A DNA stretch of 64,000 bases from an uncultured Prevotella sp. (GTDB lineage: Bacteria; Bacteroidota; Bacteroidia; Bacteroidales; Bacteroidaceae), in contig OMZV01000001.1 in assembly GCA_900315635.1 (NCBI GenBank), positions 124,001-188,000 of the forward strand, read 5' to 3'. The notes beneath the pieces are model-generated. The model did not search any database. It saw only the letters and a list, made by a program, of their open reading frames with translations, and had not been told where the DNA came from. How positions within the stretch are numbered: the stretch's first letter is position 1; each line of letters opens with the position of its first letter. Below, piece after piece: positions 1-8,689 of this stretch. The translations under genes and the position numbers were made by a program.

Positions 1-948
1 AAGCAATTACTTCATGAGTCCTTCAAGTCGGAGGATACAGAGGAATGGCTGGACATATATTTCACACGCCCTATAGGATTGTTCTTTGCCCGCATTTGGT
101 ATAGGCTCGGTGTTAAGCCAAACACTGTGACTATACTTTCAATAATCCTTGGCGTTGCGGCTGGAGTGATGTTTGCGTATCCTGACCTGCTGCATAATAT
201 TGCCGGAATAGTCCTACTAATGTTTGCTAATTTCTGTGATTCAACAGATGGACAGCTTGCTCGCCTCACTAATCAGAAGAGCATGAAGGGGCGTTGCCTA
301 GATGGATTTGCAGGCGATGTCTGGTTCTTTGCAATCTATCTTGCTATTGTTGTACGCTTGTTCAACGTAAATATGCCTGGAACAGAGGTTCATTGGGGTA
401 TCTGGATTTTTATTCTCTGTGCTATCTCCGGATTCCTTTGTCATTCTCCGCAAAGTTCACTTGCCGACTATTATCGTCAAATACACCTTCTTGCATTAAA
501 GGGAACAAGTGGCTCAGAGCTTGACACATATAAGTCAGAGCATGCGAAAGCATTGGAGGCTAAAGGTAAGAAAGGAGCTTTTTGGGATTATGCCTTTCAT
601 GCCAATTATCAAAATTACTGCAAGAGCCAGGAGAAGAGGACACCTGAATTTCAAATGCTTTTGAAAACTATTCGAGAGAATTTCGGCTCTGTGGAGGAAG
701 TCCCCGAGGAAATTCGACAGGATTTTCTTAAAGGAAGCCGACCACTTATGCCATATACTAATATATTAACGTTCAACTCACGTGCGATAACAATTTATAT
801 AACATGCCTGCTCGGCATTCCTTGGTTATATCCTATCGTAGAGATAACGGTTGGCGAGTGTCTTTATATTTATATGCACCGCCAGCATGAGAAGTTGTGC
901 AAAAGTATTAGGGAAGAAATAGAAAAATTTAAAACGCAAACAAATTGA
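1..948 (+). CDS. CDP-alcohol phosphatidyltransferase family protein (5'-partial)
   Basis: The frame is open from base 1, so the start lies before the window; 315 codons are visible. Family members are integral membrane enzymes that transfer a phosphatidyl group from a CDP-lipid to an alcohol. The signature is at bases 238-318: DSTDGQLAR, eight residues, then GRCLDGFAGD. It fits D-x2-D-G-x2-A-R-x8-G-x3-D except that the last two aspartates are four residues apart instead of the usual three. Several hydrophobic segments flank it, and a basic soluble stretch (about 500-760) interrupts them. The HAD hydrolase follows after 7 bp. In gut Bacteroidota similar pairs take part in inositol phospholipid synthesis; assigning that alcohol here is inference. 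TTG at 79 is not a convincing start because conserved-looking sequence continues upstream of it. Confidence 0.85.
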   Translation, partial: KQLLHESFKSEDTEEWLDIYFTRPIGLFFARIWYRLGVKPNTVTILSIILGVAAGVMFAYPDLLHNIAGIVLLMFANFCDSTDGQLARLTNQKSMKGRCLDGFAGDVWFFAIYLAIVVRLFNVNMPGTEVHWGIWIFILCAISGFLCHSPQSSLADYYRQIHLLALKGTSGSELDTYKSEHAKALEAKGKKGAFWDYAFHANYQNYCKSQEKRTPEFQMLLKTIRENFGSVEEVPEEIRQDFLKGSRPLMPYTNILTFNSRAITIYITCLLGIPWLYPIVEITVGECLYIYMHRQHEKLCKSIREEIEKFKTQTN

Positions 949-955
949 TTGTTCT

Positions 956-1657
956 ATGACACCAAAGGGATATATATTTGATTATGGTGGTACTCTGGAT
1001 ACAAATGGTTGCCACTGGGGAAAGGTTCTATGGCATGGATATGAGCGCCGTAGTATTCCTATAACTGAAGAACAGTTCCGTGCCGCATACGTTTATGCTG
1101 AGCGTACGTTGGGACGCACTCCGATAATCCAGACTGACTATACTTTCAAGAAGACTCTATCAATCAAGCTTAGAATTGAATTTGAATACTTGCAAGACAA
1201 AGGACTTGTTGGGACAAACAACTTCAATATAGCAAGTGAACAAAGTGCAATTCTTGCTGACCTTTATGAAAATGTAAAGGAAGAAACAGCAAAGAGCCGG
1301 AAGGTGCTTTTGAAACTTAAAGAGCAATGCCCATTGGTCCTTGTAAGCAATTTCTATGGAAACCTTAACGTAGTTCTGGAGGAAATGGGACTTAATGACA
1401 TTTTCGACAAGGTCATTGAATCTGCCGTTGTGGGTGTACGTAAGCCTGATCCAGAGATTTATCGGATGGGAATAGATGCTCTTGGGCTTAACCCAGACGA
1501 CATAGTTGCTGTAGGTGACAGTTTTGATAAAGATATTGTCCCAGCAAAGAAAGTCGGACTTCATACAGTCTGGATTAAAGGTGAGCAATGGGATGATTCG
1601 CCACACGATGAGACTTTACCTGACAGAATCATCACAAGTCTTGATGAACTCGTTTAA
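956..1657 (+). CDS. HAD-superfamily hydrolase
   Basis: A 233-residue cytoplasmic HAD-family protein. Motif I is FDYGGTLDTNG at residues 8-18, with Asp9 as expected nucleophile. Motif II is the Ser of LVSNF, motif III the Lys of RKPDPEIY, and motif IV is VGDSFDKDI. A helical cap lies between motifs I and II, as in subclass I enzymes. The second aspartate of the phosphatase signature DxDxT, the general acid/base, is Gly11 here, so ordinary phosphatase chemistry may be weakened or altered. The gene starts 7 bp after the CDP-alcohol phosphatidyltransferase and is probably cotranscribed with it, so a phospho-lipid headgroup or its precursor is a plausible substrate (inference). Family assignment is firm; substrate unknown. 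Confidence 0.85.
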   Translation: MTPKGYIFDYGGTLDTNGCHWGKVLWHGYERRSIPITEEQFRAAYVYAERTLGRTPIIQTDYTFKKTLSIKLRIEFEYLQDKGLVGTNNFNIASEQSAILADLYENVKEETAKSRKVLLKLKEQCPLVLVSNFYGNLNVVLEEMGLNDIFDKVIESAVVGVRKPDPEIYRMGIDALGLNPDDIVAVGDSFDKDIVPAKKVGLHTVWIKGEQWDDSPHDETLPDRIITSLDELV

Positions 1658-1691
1658 TGCATCTTGGACTTTGATGAATTAATGTAACTGG

Positions 1692-4244
1692 ATGGAGAAA
1701 TCGATTAGGTTCATAATCACATTCTTACTTTGCGTATTTACCCAAGTCGTAAATGCGCAGGTTATACACTTGTTCGTTTCCGAGGCACAAACAGGTGACA
1801 GTATTCCTCATGCCAATGCCATTTATCACAATCAGAAGTCTGTTTTTGCAACAGGAAACGAACGAGGAGAGATAATTATAAAACGAATCAACGGACAAAG
1901 TATAGATGTTAGTGCTGTAGGATATAAAACTAGAAAGGTGAGGATAACGGCAACGACAGGTGATACCGTTGATATTGTCCTTCTTACTGATAGCCGAAAA
2001 CTTCAGGAAGTCGTAGTTAGCGCTAAGAGAAGACACAGATATACAAGAAAGAATAATCCTGCAGTTGAACTGATGCGCCGTGTCATAGCAGCAAAAGAAA
2101 GGACAAACCTTGAGAACCATGATTACTATCAATACGATAAGTATCAGAAAGTAACCATGGCTGTTAATAATATAACTCCGGAAGAGTTGGAAGGAAAACT
2201 CTTCAAGAATTCACCTTGGCTTTTGGACCAGGTCGAGGTATGCCAATACAACAATAAACTTATTTTGCCTTTCTCTGTTGATGAGACTGTAACGCAGCAT
2301 ATTTATCGTAAAGACCCGAAAGAAGAGAAGGATATTGTTTTGGGGCAGACGACAAAGGGTGTGTCTAAGCTTCTGCAAACAGGCAAGGCGATGAACACGG
2401 TTGTAAAGGATCTTTTCAAAGATATTGACCTATATGACGACCAGATAAATCTTCTGCAAAAGCGATTCCCTTCACCGATAGGCTCAACGGCTATAAGCTT
2501 TTACCATTTCTATATCGATGATACGGTCTACGTTAATCAGGATCGTTGTATTCGTCTCCAGTTCATGCCTGCAAACCAACAGGACTTTGGATTCCGTGGC
2601 GAGCTGTATGTTCTGGCAGACAGTACTTTGCATGTAAAGCGTTGTGACATGCAACTTCCTGCAAACACTGGCGTGAATTTCATTGATGCCATGAAGATTG
2701 AGCAGGAATACACTAAATTGAATAATGGCGAATGGGCTTTGACCACAGATAATATGGTGGTTGAATTGAAGTTCACTGATCTCTTTTCACGTGGAATAAT
2801 AATTCGTACAACAAAGCTTAGTAATTATGCTTTTGACCCGATAGACAAGAAGTTGTTCCGTGGAAAAGCAAAGATTGTTTATGATGCCGATTCAAAGATA
2901 AAGGGAGATAATTTTTGGAATCAGCACCGTACGGTTGCTTTGACCAAGAGTGAAAGCGGAATGAGCAACTTCATAAACCGCATGTCGAAGACCAGAAACT
3001 TCAAATGGTTGATGTTCTGTGCAAAGGCATTCATAGAGAACTTTATAGAAACAGGCTCTTCAACGACTCCAAGTAAGGTTGACCTTGGACCTGTCAATAC
3101 TATAATATCGAAGAATTTCGTTGATGGAATACGTCTTCGTGGGTCTTTCAGAACAACGGCAAAACTCAATCCACATTGGTTCCTTGAAGGATATTATGCA
3201 TACGGAACAAAGTCGCATCGTAATTATTATGGCGCAACGGCTACGTATTCGTTCAACAAACCGGAGTACTATCCTTTGGAATGGCCGACACGTGCTCTGA
3301 GTTTTGAGTCAACTCAGGATGTAATGGCATGGTCTGACCGATTCCTGACGCATAATAAGGATAATGTTTTCATGGCTTTCCGTCCTACGAAGGTTCACCA
3401 AATGTTCTTCTATAATCGTCAACGGTTGAATTTCACGTGGGAGACGAACTATGGATTGGGAACAGAAATTGAGGTGCAGACTGAAAGCAATGAGCCAACA
3501 GGTGACTTATACTTTATGAATATGCAGGGTGATTATGTCCGCAAGATTCGTATGTCACAGGTAAGTATTGGTTTTGATCTTCGACCCGGACAACAGTTCA
3601 TCAACTCTAAGCAGAATCGAGTGGAAGTTAATTTTGATGCTCCACGTTTCTATGTAAGTCATACTTTCGGACTTAATCATTTCCTTGGCGGAAACTATAA
3701 CTATAACCATACAGAGGTAAGTGTATACAAACGTTTCTGGCTTGGAAGTTGGGGACATTTTGATGCACGCCTATACGCTGGAGCTGAATGGAATAAAGTT
3801 CCTTTCCCACTACTTATCATGCCGAGGGTGAACACATCATACTTTGAACATCAAGGCTCATTCAATATGATGGAGAATATGGAATTCCTTAACGACAGGT
3901 ATGCACAGTTCAATTTTGCATGGGACTTGGAAGGAAAGATATTCAATCGAATTCCATTGTTCAAGCGTCTTAAATGGCGTGAGTACATTGCTTTCAAAGG
4001 ATTGTGGGGACATCTTACTGATAAAAATAATCCGACGCTTCCGGGCAAGCAGAATGATAAGGTTTTGTTCCAGTTCCCGTCAACAACTCACGTAATGAAC
4101 CATGAACCTTACTTGGAGTTAGTCGTCGGAGTTCACAACATCTTCAAGATGTTTGAAGTCGATTATGTCCGCCGTCTGACATATACTGCTTATCCGGGCA
4201 CAAAGAAAGGCGGAATAAGATTCGGATTTAATTTTGTTTTCTAG
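1692..4244 (+). CDS. DUF5686 / carboxypeptidase-regulatory-like outer membrane protein
   Basis: An 850-residue exported protein. Residues 1-22 form a signal peptide ending VNA-Q. Residues 24-110 form a beta-sandwich of the carboxypeptidase-regulatory-like type (SEAQTGDSIPHANAIYHN ... VDIVLL), common at the start of Bacteroidota outer-membrane proteins. The rest matches the layout of DUF5686: a basic linker (KRRHRYTRKNNPAVELMRRV), a periplasmic part, and a C-terminal half rich in alternating aromatic strands that ends in GGIRFGFNFVF, a typical barrel closure. No TonB plug is seen. Its role is unknown. It begins 34 bp after the HAD gene and is followed 9 bp later by a response regulator, so all four genes may share a transcript. 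Confidence 0.85.
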   Translation: MEKSIRFIITFLLCVFTQVVNAQVIHLFVSEAQTGDSIPHANAIYHNQKSVFATGNERGEIIIKRINGQSIDVSAVGYKTRKVRITATTGDTVDIVLLTDSRKLQEVVVSAKRRHRYTRKNNPAVELMRRVIAAKERTNLENHDYYQYDKYQKVTMAVNNITPEELEGKLFKNSPWLLDQVEVCQYNNKLILPFSVDETVTQHIYRKDPKEEKDIVLGQTTKGVSKLLQTGKAMNTVVKDLFKDIDLYDDQINLLQKRFPSPIGSTAISFYHFYIDDTVYVNQDRCIRLQFMPANQQDFGFRGELYVLADSTLHVKRCDMQLPANTGVNFIDAMKIEQEYTKLNNGEWALTTDNMVVELKFTDLFSRGIIIRTTKLSNYAFDPIDKKLFRGKAKIVYDADSKIKGDNFWNQHRTVALTKSESGMSNFINRMSKTRNFKWLMFCAKAFIENFIETGSSTTPSKVDLGPVNTIISKNFVDGIRLRGSFRTTAKLNPHWFLEGYYAYGTKSHRNYYGATATYSFNKPEYYPLEWPTRALSFESTQDVMAWSDRFLTHNKDNVFMAFRPTKVHQMFFYNRQRLNFTWETNYGLGTEIEVQTESNEPTGDLYFMNMQGDYVRKIRMSQVSIGFDLRPGQQFINSKQNRVEVNFDAPRFYVSHTFGLNHFLGGNYNYNHTEVSVYKRFWLGSWGHFDARLYAGAEWNKVPFPLLIMPRVNTSYFEHQGSFNMMENMEFLNDRYAQFNFAWDLEGKIFNRIPLFKRLKWREYIAFKGLWGHLTDKNNPTLPGKQNDKVLFQFPSTTHVMNHEPYLELVVGVHNIFKMFEVDYVRRLTYTAYPGTKKGGIRFGFNFVF

Positions 4245-4253
4245 TTTTCAAGG

Positions 4254-4892
4254 ATGAATATTATTTTAGCTGACAATCAGGATATAACTCGTGTGGGACT
4301 TATTTATGTCTTACAGAAAATGAAGCATGATGAGGTTAATATTGTAACTGATAAAATTGAACTTATCTACCGATTGAAGGAAGATCCGAAGTCGTTGGTT
4401 ATCCTCGATTATACTCTTTTCGATCTGAATGATGCCAGTGATGTGATAATCCTCAGCCAACGGTTCAAGGGAGCTAAGCTCGTGCTCTTCAGTGAAGACC
4501 TCAGTGTTCCGTTCGTCCGTCAGATTCTGGCTTCTATCCCAAAGTCGAGTATTCTTCTTAAGGATTCCCCTTTGTTTGAAATTCGTGAATGTATTAAAGA
4601 GGCAATGCTTGGTCAAAGATACATCTGTCAGCATGCCGCCGATATGCTCCTTACCAGTGACAATTTGCAAGAAGAAACCGTAAAACTTACTAAGACGGAA
4701 ACTGAAATTCTTAAGGACATCGCCCTTGGCATGACCACCAAGGAAATTGCCGCCAAGCGCTTCTCCAGTTTCCACACTGTCAACACCCACCGAAAGAATA
4801 TATTCCGCAAGCTTGGCGTTAATAATGCTCATGAGGCAACGAAGTATGCTTTGAGGGCAGGACTTGTGGATGAGGCGGAATACTATATTTAA
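4254..4892 (+). CDS. LuxR/NarL-type response regulator
   Basis: A 212-residue response regulator. The receiver occupies residues 1-120, with acidic residues Asp7 and Asp10 and the expected phosphoacceptor Asp52 in VILDYTLFD. A C-terminal LuxR-type helix-turn-helix follows at about 145-205 (LTKTETEILKDIALGMTTKE ... VNTHRKNIFRKLGV). It should bind DNA as a phosphorylation-dependent dimer. No histidine kinase is adjacent; the only kinase in the window is 56 kb away, so its partner is unknown. It starts 9 bp after the DUF5686 gene. A repeat element begins immediately after its stop codon. Confidence 0.9.
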   Translation: MNIILADNQDITRVGLIYVLQKMKHDEVNIVTDKIELIYRLKEDPKSLVILDYTLFDLNDASDVIILSQRFKGAKLVLFSEDLSVPFVRQILASIPKSSILLKDSPLFEIRECIKEAMLGQRYICQHAADMLLTSDNLQEETVKLTKTETEILKDIALGMTTKEIAAKRFSSFHTVNTHRKNIFRKLGVNNAHEATKYALRAGLVDEAEYYI

Positions 4893-5053
4893 GTGAAGAG
4901 TGAAGAGTTAAGAGTGAAGAACGAAGAGTGAAGAATCAAAAAGTCCCGTTTATATGCGCAATAACATATAAACGGGATTTCTTATTATAATTAATTCCTT
5001 TAAAGTATTTGATTCTTCACTCTTCGTTATTCACTCTTCACTAACTCTTCACT
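4893..5053. repeat. Palindromic intergenic element, copy 1 (3' of feoAB)
   Basis: A roughly 160-bp imperfect palindrome fills the gap between the convergent response regulator and feoAB genes. The left arm is a run of GTGAAGA / ACGAAGA heptads starting right after the response-regulator stop. The centre is the hairpin at 4944-4977. The right arm is the complementary CTTCACTCTTCGTT run ending at the feoAB stop. A second copy with the same left junction (GAATCAAAAAGTCCCGTTTA) lies at 7628-7801, upstream of feoAB. Confidence 0.85.
4944..4977. terminator. Bidirectional Rho-independent terminator
   Basis: A perfect 13-bp stem, TCCCGTTTATATG (4944-4956) with CATATAAACGGGA (4965-4977), and an 8-base loop. 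It is preceded by AAAAAG and followed by TTTCTTATT, so it can end transcripts from both the response regulator (+) and feoAB (-). Confidence 0.8.
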
Positions 5054-5055
5054 TA

Positions 5056-7521
5056 TTATATAAACAGTCTTCCCACTTGGAACACCAAAGCACTCACAAC
5101 CCATGCAAGGCAGGTGGTATAGCAGGCGGTGAAGATAGCCCATTTCCATTTGCCTGTTTCACCCTTAATGGCGGCAATAGTCGCAACACAAGGGAAATAG
5201 AGGAGAACAAAGAGCAGGAAGCAATAAGCCGTGAGCGTGGCTATAGGTCCAGCTTGATCATAAGGGATGTTGTGAATTTTGGCAACATCGGCTTGCATCT
5301 CATGGCGGAGACGCTCATACTTGCCACCTTCATCATTATACCCATTATCATCCGAGAAACTGTCGTCGTTGCTATAGAGCACACCCATTGTTGAGGCGAC
5401 AATCTCTTTTGCACCGACACCGGCAACAAGACCAACATCCTGACGCCAGCTAAAACCCTGTGGAGTGAACGCAGGTGAGATTGCCTTACCGATATGACCT
5501 AGATAGCTCTGTTCCTGTTGCTGCATCTTAGGAAGACTGTCGTCGTGAGGGAAGTAACCCAAAGCCCATACAATGATAGTTGCAACAAGGATAATTCCAC
5601 CCATCTTCTTCAGGTATTGCTTACCTTTCTCCCAAGTGTGACGTCCCAGTGCCTTTGCTGTAGGGAAACGGTATGGAGGAAGCTCCATCACGAATGGTGT
5701 GTCCTCACCCTTGATAAGGAACTTTGTGAAGAGGCGTGCCATGATTACAGCCATGATTATACCAATGAGATAAAGGCTCATCATGACCAGACTCTGATAT
5801 TTCACTGCGAAGAAAGTGCCGATAATCATGATGTAGATTGGTATTCGAGCCTCACAACTCATCAGAGGAAGAATGAGCATCGTCACAAGACGTGAGCGAC
5901 GGCTTTCGATGGTACGTGTTGACATTACGGCAGGAACATTACATCCGAATCCCATGATGAGAGGGATGAACGACTTTCCGTGCAGCCCCATCTTATGCAT
6001 GAGCTTATCCATGATAAATGCCGCACGCGACATGTATCCGCAATCCTCCATGAATGATATGAAGAAATACAAAATAAGAATCTGCGGAAGGAAGACAATC
6101 ACTGACCCCACACCATCAATAACACCATCGATAAGCATTGCCTTTACTGGTCCGTCGGGCATGTACTCACCGAGCTTGTCGCCAATGAATCCAACGAGGT
6201 CGTCAATCCAGTCCATTGGGTACTGCCCCAGAACGAATGTTGTTGTGAACATCACGAATAGGATAATCAGGAAGATAGGGAATCCCAGCCACTTGTTAGT
6301 GAGTATGGCGTCAAGGGTATGTGTGAGATGATATGTATCCTTGTCCTTTCCTGTCTGATAGCCAGCTTCCTTAAGTGCGCCCTGAATGAATCCGTACTTG
6401 GCATCCATGATGGCCGTCTCGCTATCCTCATGCATCTCCTCCTGCACACGTGCCGCGGCTTCATCACGATGCTCTAGAATCTCGTCGGCATCAGGGAACT
6501 GCTTGATGTAGTCCTCAATGTCCTTATCATGCTCAAGAAGTTTGATGGCAAGATAACGGGTAGAGAACTTTTGGCGCACATCGAGTTCCTGTTTCAGGTG
6601 TTCCTGCATGTTCTTGATACCGTTCTCAATCTCATGACCGTGGTTGATATGGATATGACGAAAATGAGGATTAGAGTCCTCGGTGCCCTCGTAAGTCTCA
6701 ATGACAGTGTGGAAAAGTTCCTTAACACCCTTTCCCGTAGTGAAAACGGTAGGAACCATTGGCACACCGAATAGCTCAGAGAGCTTGTCGAGGTCGAACT
6801 TATCTCCACGCTCCTGAGTCTCATCAAACATGTTCAGTGCCACGACCATACGGACGTGCATATCAATAAGCTGTGTGGTGAGATAGAGGTTGCGCTCAAG
6901 GTTGGATGTGTCGATAACGTTGATGACAATATCCGGAGTCTTGTCTACGAGTTGCTTGCGGACATAGAGCTCTTCAGGGCTGTAAGCCGAGAGGCTATAA
7001 GTGCCCGGAAGATCGACAAGCTCAAAATGATAACCTTCAAAATCGGCATAACCGGCTTTGGCATCAACGGTTACACCCGAGTAGTTGCCCACACGCTCAT
7101 GGGCTCCCGATGCAAAATTAAATAGTGATGTCTTTCCACAGTTAGGATTACCTACAAGAGCTACGCGGATGGTCTTGCGTTCCTTCGATGCTGCGTCCTC
7201 CATTTCCTGTGGAGTCAGTGGTTGTTCGTCAGGATCGTTGGCGTCGACCTCAATGCCGGGATTGATCTCCTGTGGCTTTTCAAGTTTACGTGCATCTTCA
7301 AGAGAAATAACATCAATCAGGTCGGACTCGCTATGACGAAGACTAACCTCATATCCCATTATGCGGTATTTCACCGGGTCTTTGAGCGGGGCATTGAGCA
7401 GAACTTCAATCTCCTTACCCTTAATGAATCCCATCTCGATGATACGCTTGCGGAATCCTCCGTGTCCGTTCACCTTGACAATGATTCCTTTGTCACCGGT
7501 CTTTAACTCTGATAGTTTCAT
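5056..7521 (-). CDS. feoB: Ferrous iron transporter FeoAB fusion
   Basis: An 821-residue inner-membrane Fe(II) transporter in which FeoA is fused to the N-terminus of FeoB. Residues 1-75 form the SH3-like FeoA domain (MKLSELKTGDKGIIVKV ... LIDVISL), followed by an acidic linker of about 45 residues. The FeoB G-domain follows: G1 GNPNCGKT near 123-130, G3 DLPG, G4 NMFD. A helical domain and the polytopic core come next, including the gate regions PLIMGFGCNVPAVMSTR and PLMSCEARIPIYIM. Fused FeoAB is a known arrangement in Bacteroidota. The protein stops soon after the last membrane segment (FQVGRLFI), with no FeoC. A palindromic repeat flanks the gene on each side. A -7-like element lies at 7547-7554; no Fur box was recognised. 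Confidence 0.95.
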   Translation of the reverse strand: MKLSELKTGDKGIIVKVNGHGGFRKRIIEMGFIKGKEIEVLLNAPLKDPVKYRIMGYEVSLRHSESDLIDVISLEDARKLEKPQEINPGIEVDANDPDEQPLTPQEMEDAASKERKTIRVALVGNPNCGKTSLFNFASGAHERVGNYSGVTVDAKAGYADFEGYHFELVDLPGTYSLSAYSPEELYVRKQLVDKTPDIVINVIDTSNLERNLYLTTQLIDMHVRMVVALNMFDETQERGDKFDLDKLSELFGVPMVPTVFTTGKGVKELFHTVIETYEGTEDSNPHFRHIHINHGHEIENGIKNMQEHLKQELDVRQKFSTRYLAIKLLEHDKDIEDYIKQFPDADEILEHRDEAAARVQEEMHEDSETAIMDAKYGFIQGALKEAGYQTGKDKDTYHLTHTLDAILTNKWLGFPIFLIILFVMFTTTFVLGQYPMDWIDDLVGFIGDKLGEYMPDGPVKAMLIDGVIDGVGSVIVFLPQILILYFFISFMEDCGYMSRAAFIMDKLMHKMGLHGKSFIPLIMGFGCNVPAVMSTRTIESRRSRLVTMLILPLMSCEARIPIYIMIIGTFFAVKYQSLVMMSLYLIGIIMAVIMARLFTKFLIKGEDTPFVMELPPYRFPTAKALGRHTWEKGKQYLKKMGGIILVATIIVWALGYFPHDDSLPKMQQQEQSYLGHIGKAISPAFTPQGFSWRQDVGLVAGVGAKEIVASTMGVLYSNDDSFSDDNGYNDEGGKYERLRHEMQADVAKIHNIPYDQAGPIATLTAYCFLLFVLLYFPCVATIAAIKGETGKWKWAIFTACYTTCLAWVVSALVFQVGRLFI

Positions 7522-7546
7522 TTTATCACCTTTCTTATTTGGAATG

Positions 7547-7554
7547 CAAAGGTA
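7547..7554 (-). promoter_or_regulatory. Candidate -7 promoter element of feoAB
   Basis: On the minus strand the bases read TACCTTTG, matching the Bacteroidota -7 consensus TAnnTTTG, 26 bases before the feoAB start. No convincing TTTG is found at -33. Confidence 0.5.
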
Positions 7555-7627
7555 ATAAAATTAAAGCGTAACTGTGTTATGTTCACTTTATTAATTAGGG
7601 AAATACCTAAAAAAGGGGATGGTGTAA

Positions 7628-7801
7628 GTGAAGAGTGAAGAACGAAGAGTGAAGAGTGAAGAACGAAGAGTGAAGAGTCAAAGTGAAGAATCAAAAAGTC
7701 CCGTTTAATTGTATATTAACAACTAAACGGGACAATATCCAAATGAAGAATGAAAAATTCTTAAGTATTTAATTCTTCTCTCTTCGTTCTTCACTCTTCA
7801 C
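7628..7801. repeat. Palindromic intergenic element, copy 2 (between feoAB and yebC)
   Basis: This has the same organisation as copy 1: GTGAAGA / ACGAAGA heptads, the junction GAATCAAAAAGTCCCGTTTA, a hairpin, AAGTATTTAATTCTTC, then CTCTTCGTTCTTCACTCTTC. The right arm overlaps the last codons and stop of yebC (stop at 7791-7793), so the repeat supplies the yebC C-terminus Ser-Glu-Glu-stop. Confidence 0.85.
7698..7733 (-). terminator. Rho-independent terminator of yebC
   Basis: Stem GTCCCGTTTA (7698-7707) with TAAACGGGAC (7724-7733), extended by four inner pairs after one mismatch. Read on the minus strand it is followed by TTTTTGATTC, fitting termination of yebC transcripts. The plus side lacks a T-run, so it looks one-directional. 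Confidence 0.75.
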
Positions 7802-8540
7802 TTTCCAGAGGCTTCATGTTTGTGTAGACATTCTGCACGTCGTCGAATTCCTCGAGTTTCTCAACCATCTTGTCGATAGTCTCGCGCTGCTCAGGAGTAA
7901 CGTCCTTGAGGTCGGTCGGGATGCGGGTGAACTCAGCCGACTCAATCTCGAAGCCCTTGTCCTCAAGGTACTTCTGAATGTCACCGAAACTCTTTGGATC
8001 ACCATAAATAGTAATCTCGTCGTCGCCTGTCTCCTCATTAACTTCCTCGTCGTATTCATCGTCCACTCCATAGTCGATAAGGTCGAGGATAAGCTCATCC
8101 ATATCAGTGTCGTCCTTCTTCTTGAAGGTGAATACGCACTTGTGGTCGAAGAGAAAGCTCAGAGAACCCTGTGTTCCGAGATTACCGTTGAACTTGTTGA
8201 ACACTGAGCGTACATCGGCAACGGTACGTGTGGTGTTGTCGGTAAGGGTATCGACGAAGATTGCGATCCCGTGCGGTCCATACCCCTCGTAAGGAACCTC
8301 CTTGTACTCGCTCTGGTCTTTACCCATAGCGTTCTTGATAGCACGCTGGATGTTGTCCTTAGGCATATTTTCGCGCTTACATGTAGCGATGATGGCACGC
8401 AGGCGTGGGTTGTTCTCAGGTTCTGGACCACCAGCCTTCACGGCGATGGATATTTCCTTACCTAACTTCGTGAATGTGCGGGCCATGTGACCCCACCGCT
8501 TCAGCTTTGTAGCCTTACGGTATTCAAATGCTCTTCCCAT
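7791..8540 (-). CDS. yebC: YebC/PmpR family protein
   Basis: A 249-residue TACO1/YebC-family protein. The start MGRAFEYRKATKLKRWGHMAR matches the family, followed by KLGKEISIAVKAGG, NPRLRAIIATCKRENMPKDNI and YEGYGPHGIAIFVD. An acidic segment near residues 150-170 and a conserved ending complete it. YebC-family proteins were described as DNA-binding regulators, and some act as translation factors that relieve ribosome stalling at difficult motifs; which applies here is not visible. The last codons (Glu-Ser-Glu-Glu-stop) are shared with the palindromic element, so the stop may have been set by repeat insertion. A terminator lies at 7698-7733. Confidence 0.95.
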   Translation of the reverse strand: MGRAFEYRKATKLKRWGHMARTFTKLGKEISIAVKAGGPEPENNPRLRAIIATCKRENMPKDNIQRAIKNAMGKDQSEYKEVPYEGYGPHGIAIFVDTLTDNTTRTVADVRSVFNKFNGNLGTQGSLSFLFDHKCVFTFKKKDDTDMDELILDLIDYGVDDEYDEEVNEETGDDEITIYGDPKSFGDIQKYLEDKGFEIESAEFTRIPTDLKDVTPEQRETIDKMVEKLEEFDDVQNVYTNMKPLESEE

Positions 8541-8550
8541 GTGTTATTAA

Positions 8551-8689
8551 TTCAAAATTCTAAATTATAAATTCAAAATTATGATTACTGTAATAAATAT
8601 ATTCTATTGACGTTCAATATTCAAAGCCCAAAAATCACAATTGAAGAGGTAATCATAATTTTGAATCTTGAACTTTGAATTTTGATTTT
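8551..8689. repeat. AT-rich inverted repeat between yebC and pheT
   Basis: The 149-bp gap is mostly an inverted repeat of AATTCAAAATT-type words. The best stem is 18 bp and exact: 8571-8588 (ATTCAAAATTATGATTAC) pairs with 8649-8666. Its position just 3' of pheT (minus strand) and 5' of yebC suggests a transcript-end structure. There is no GC-rich stem, so classical termination is uncertain. Confidence 0.7.
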
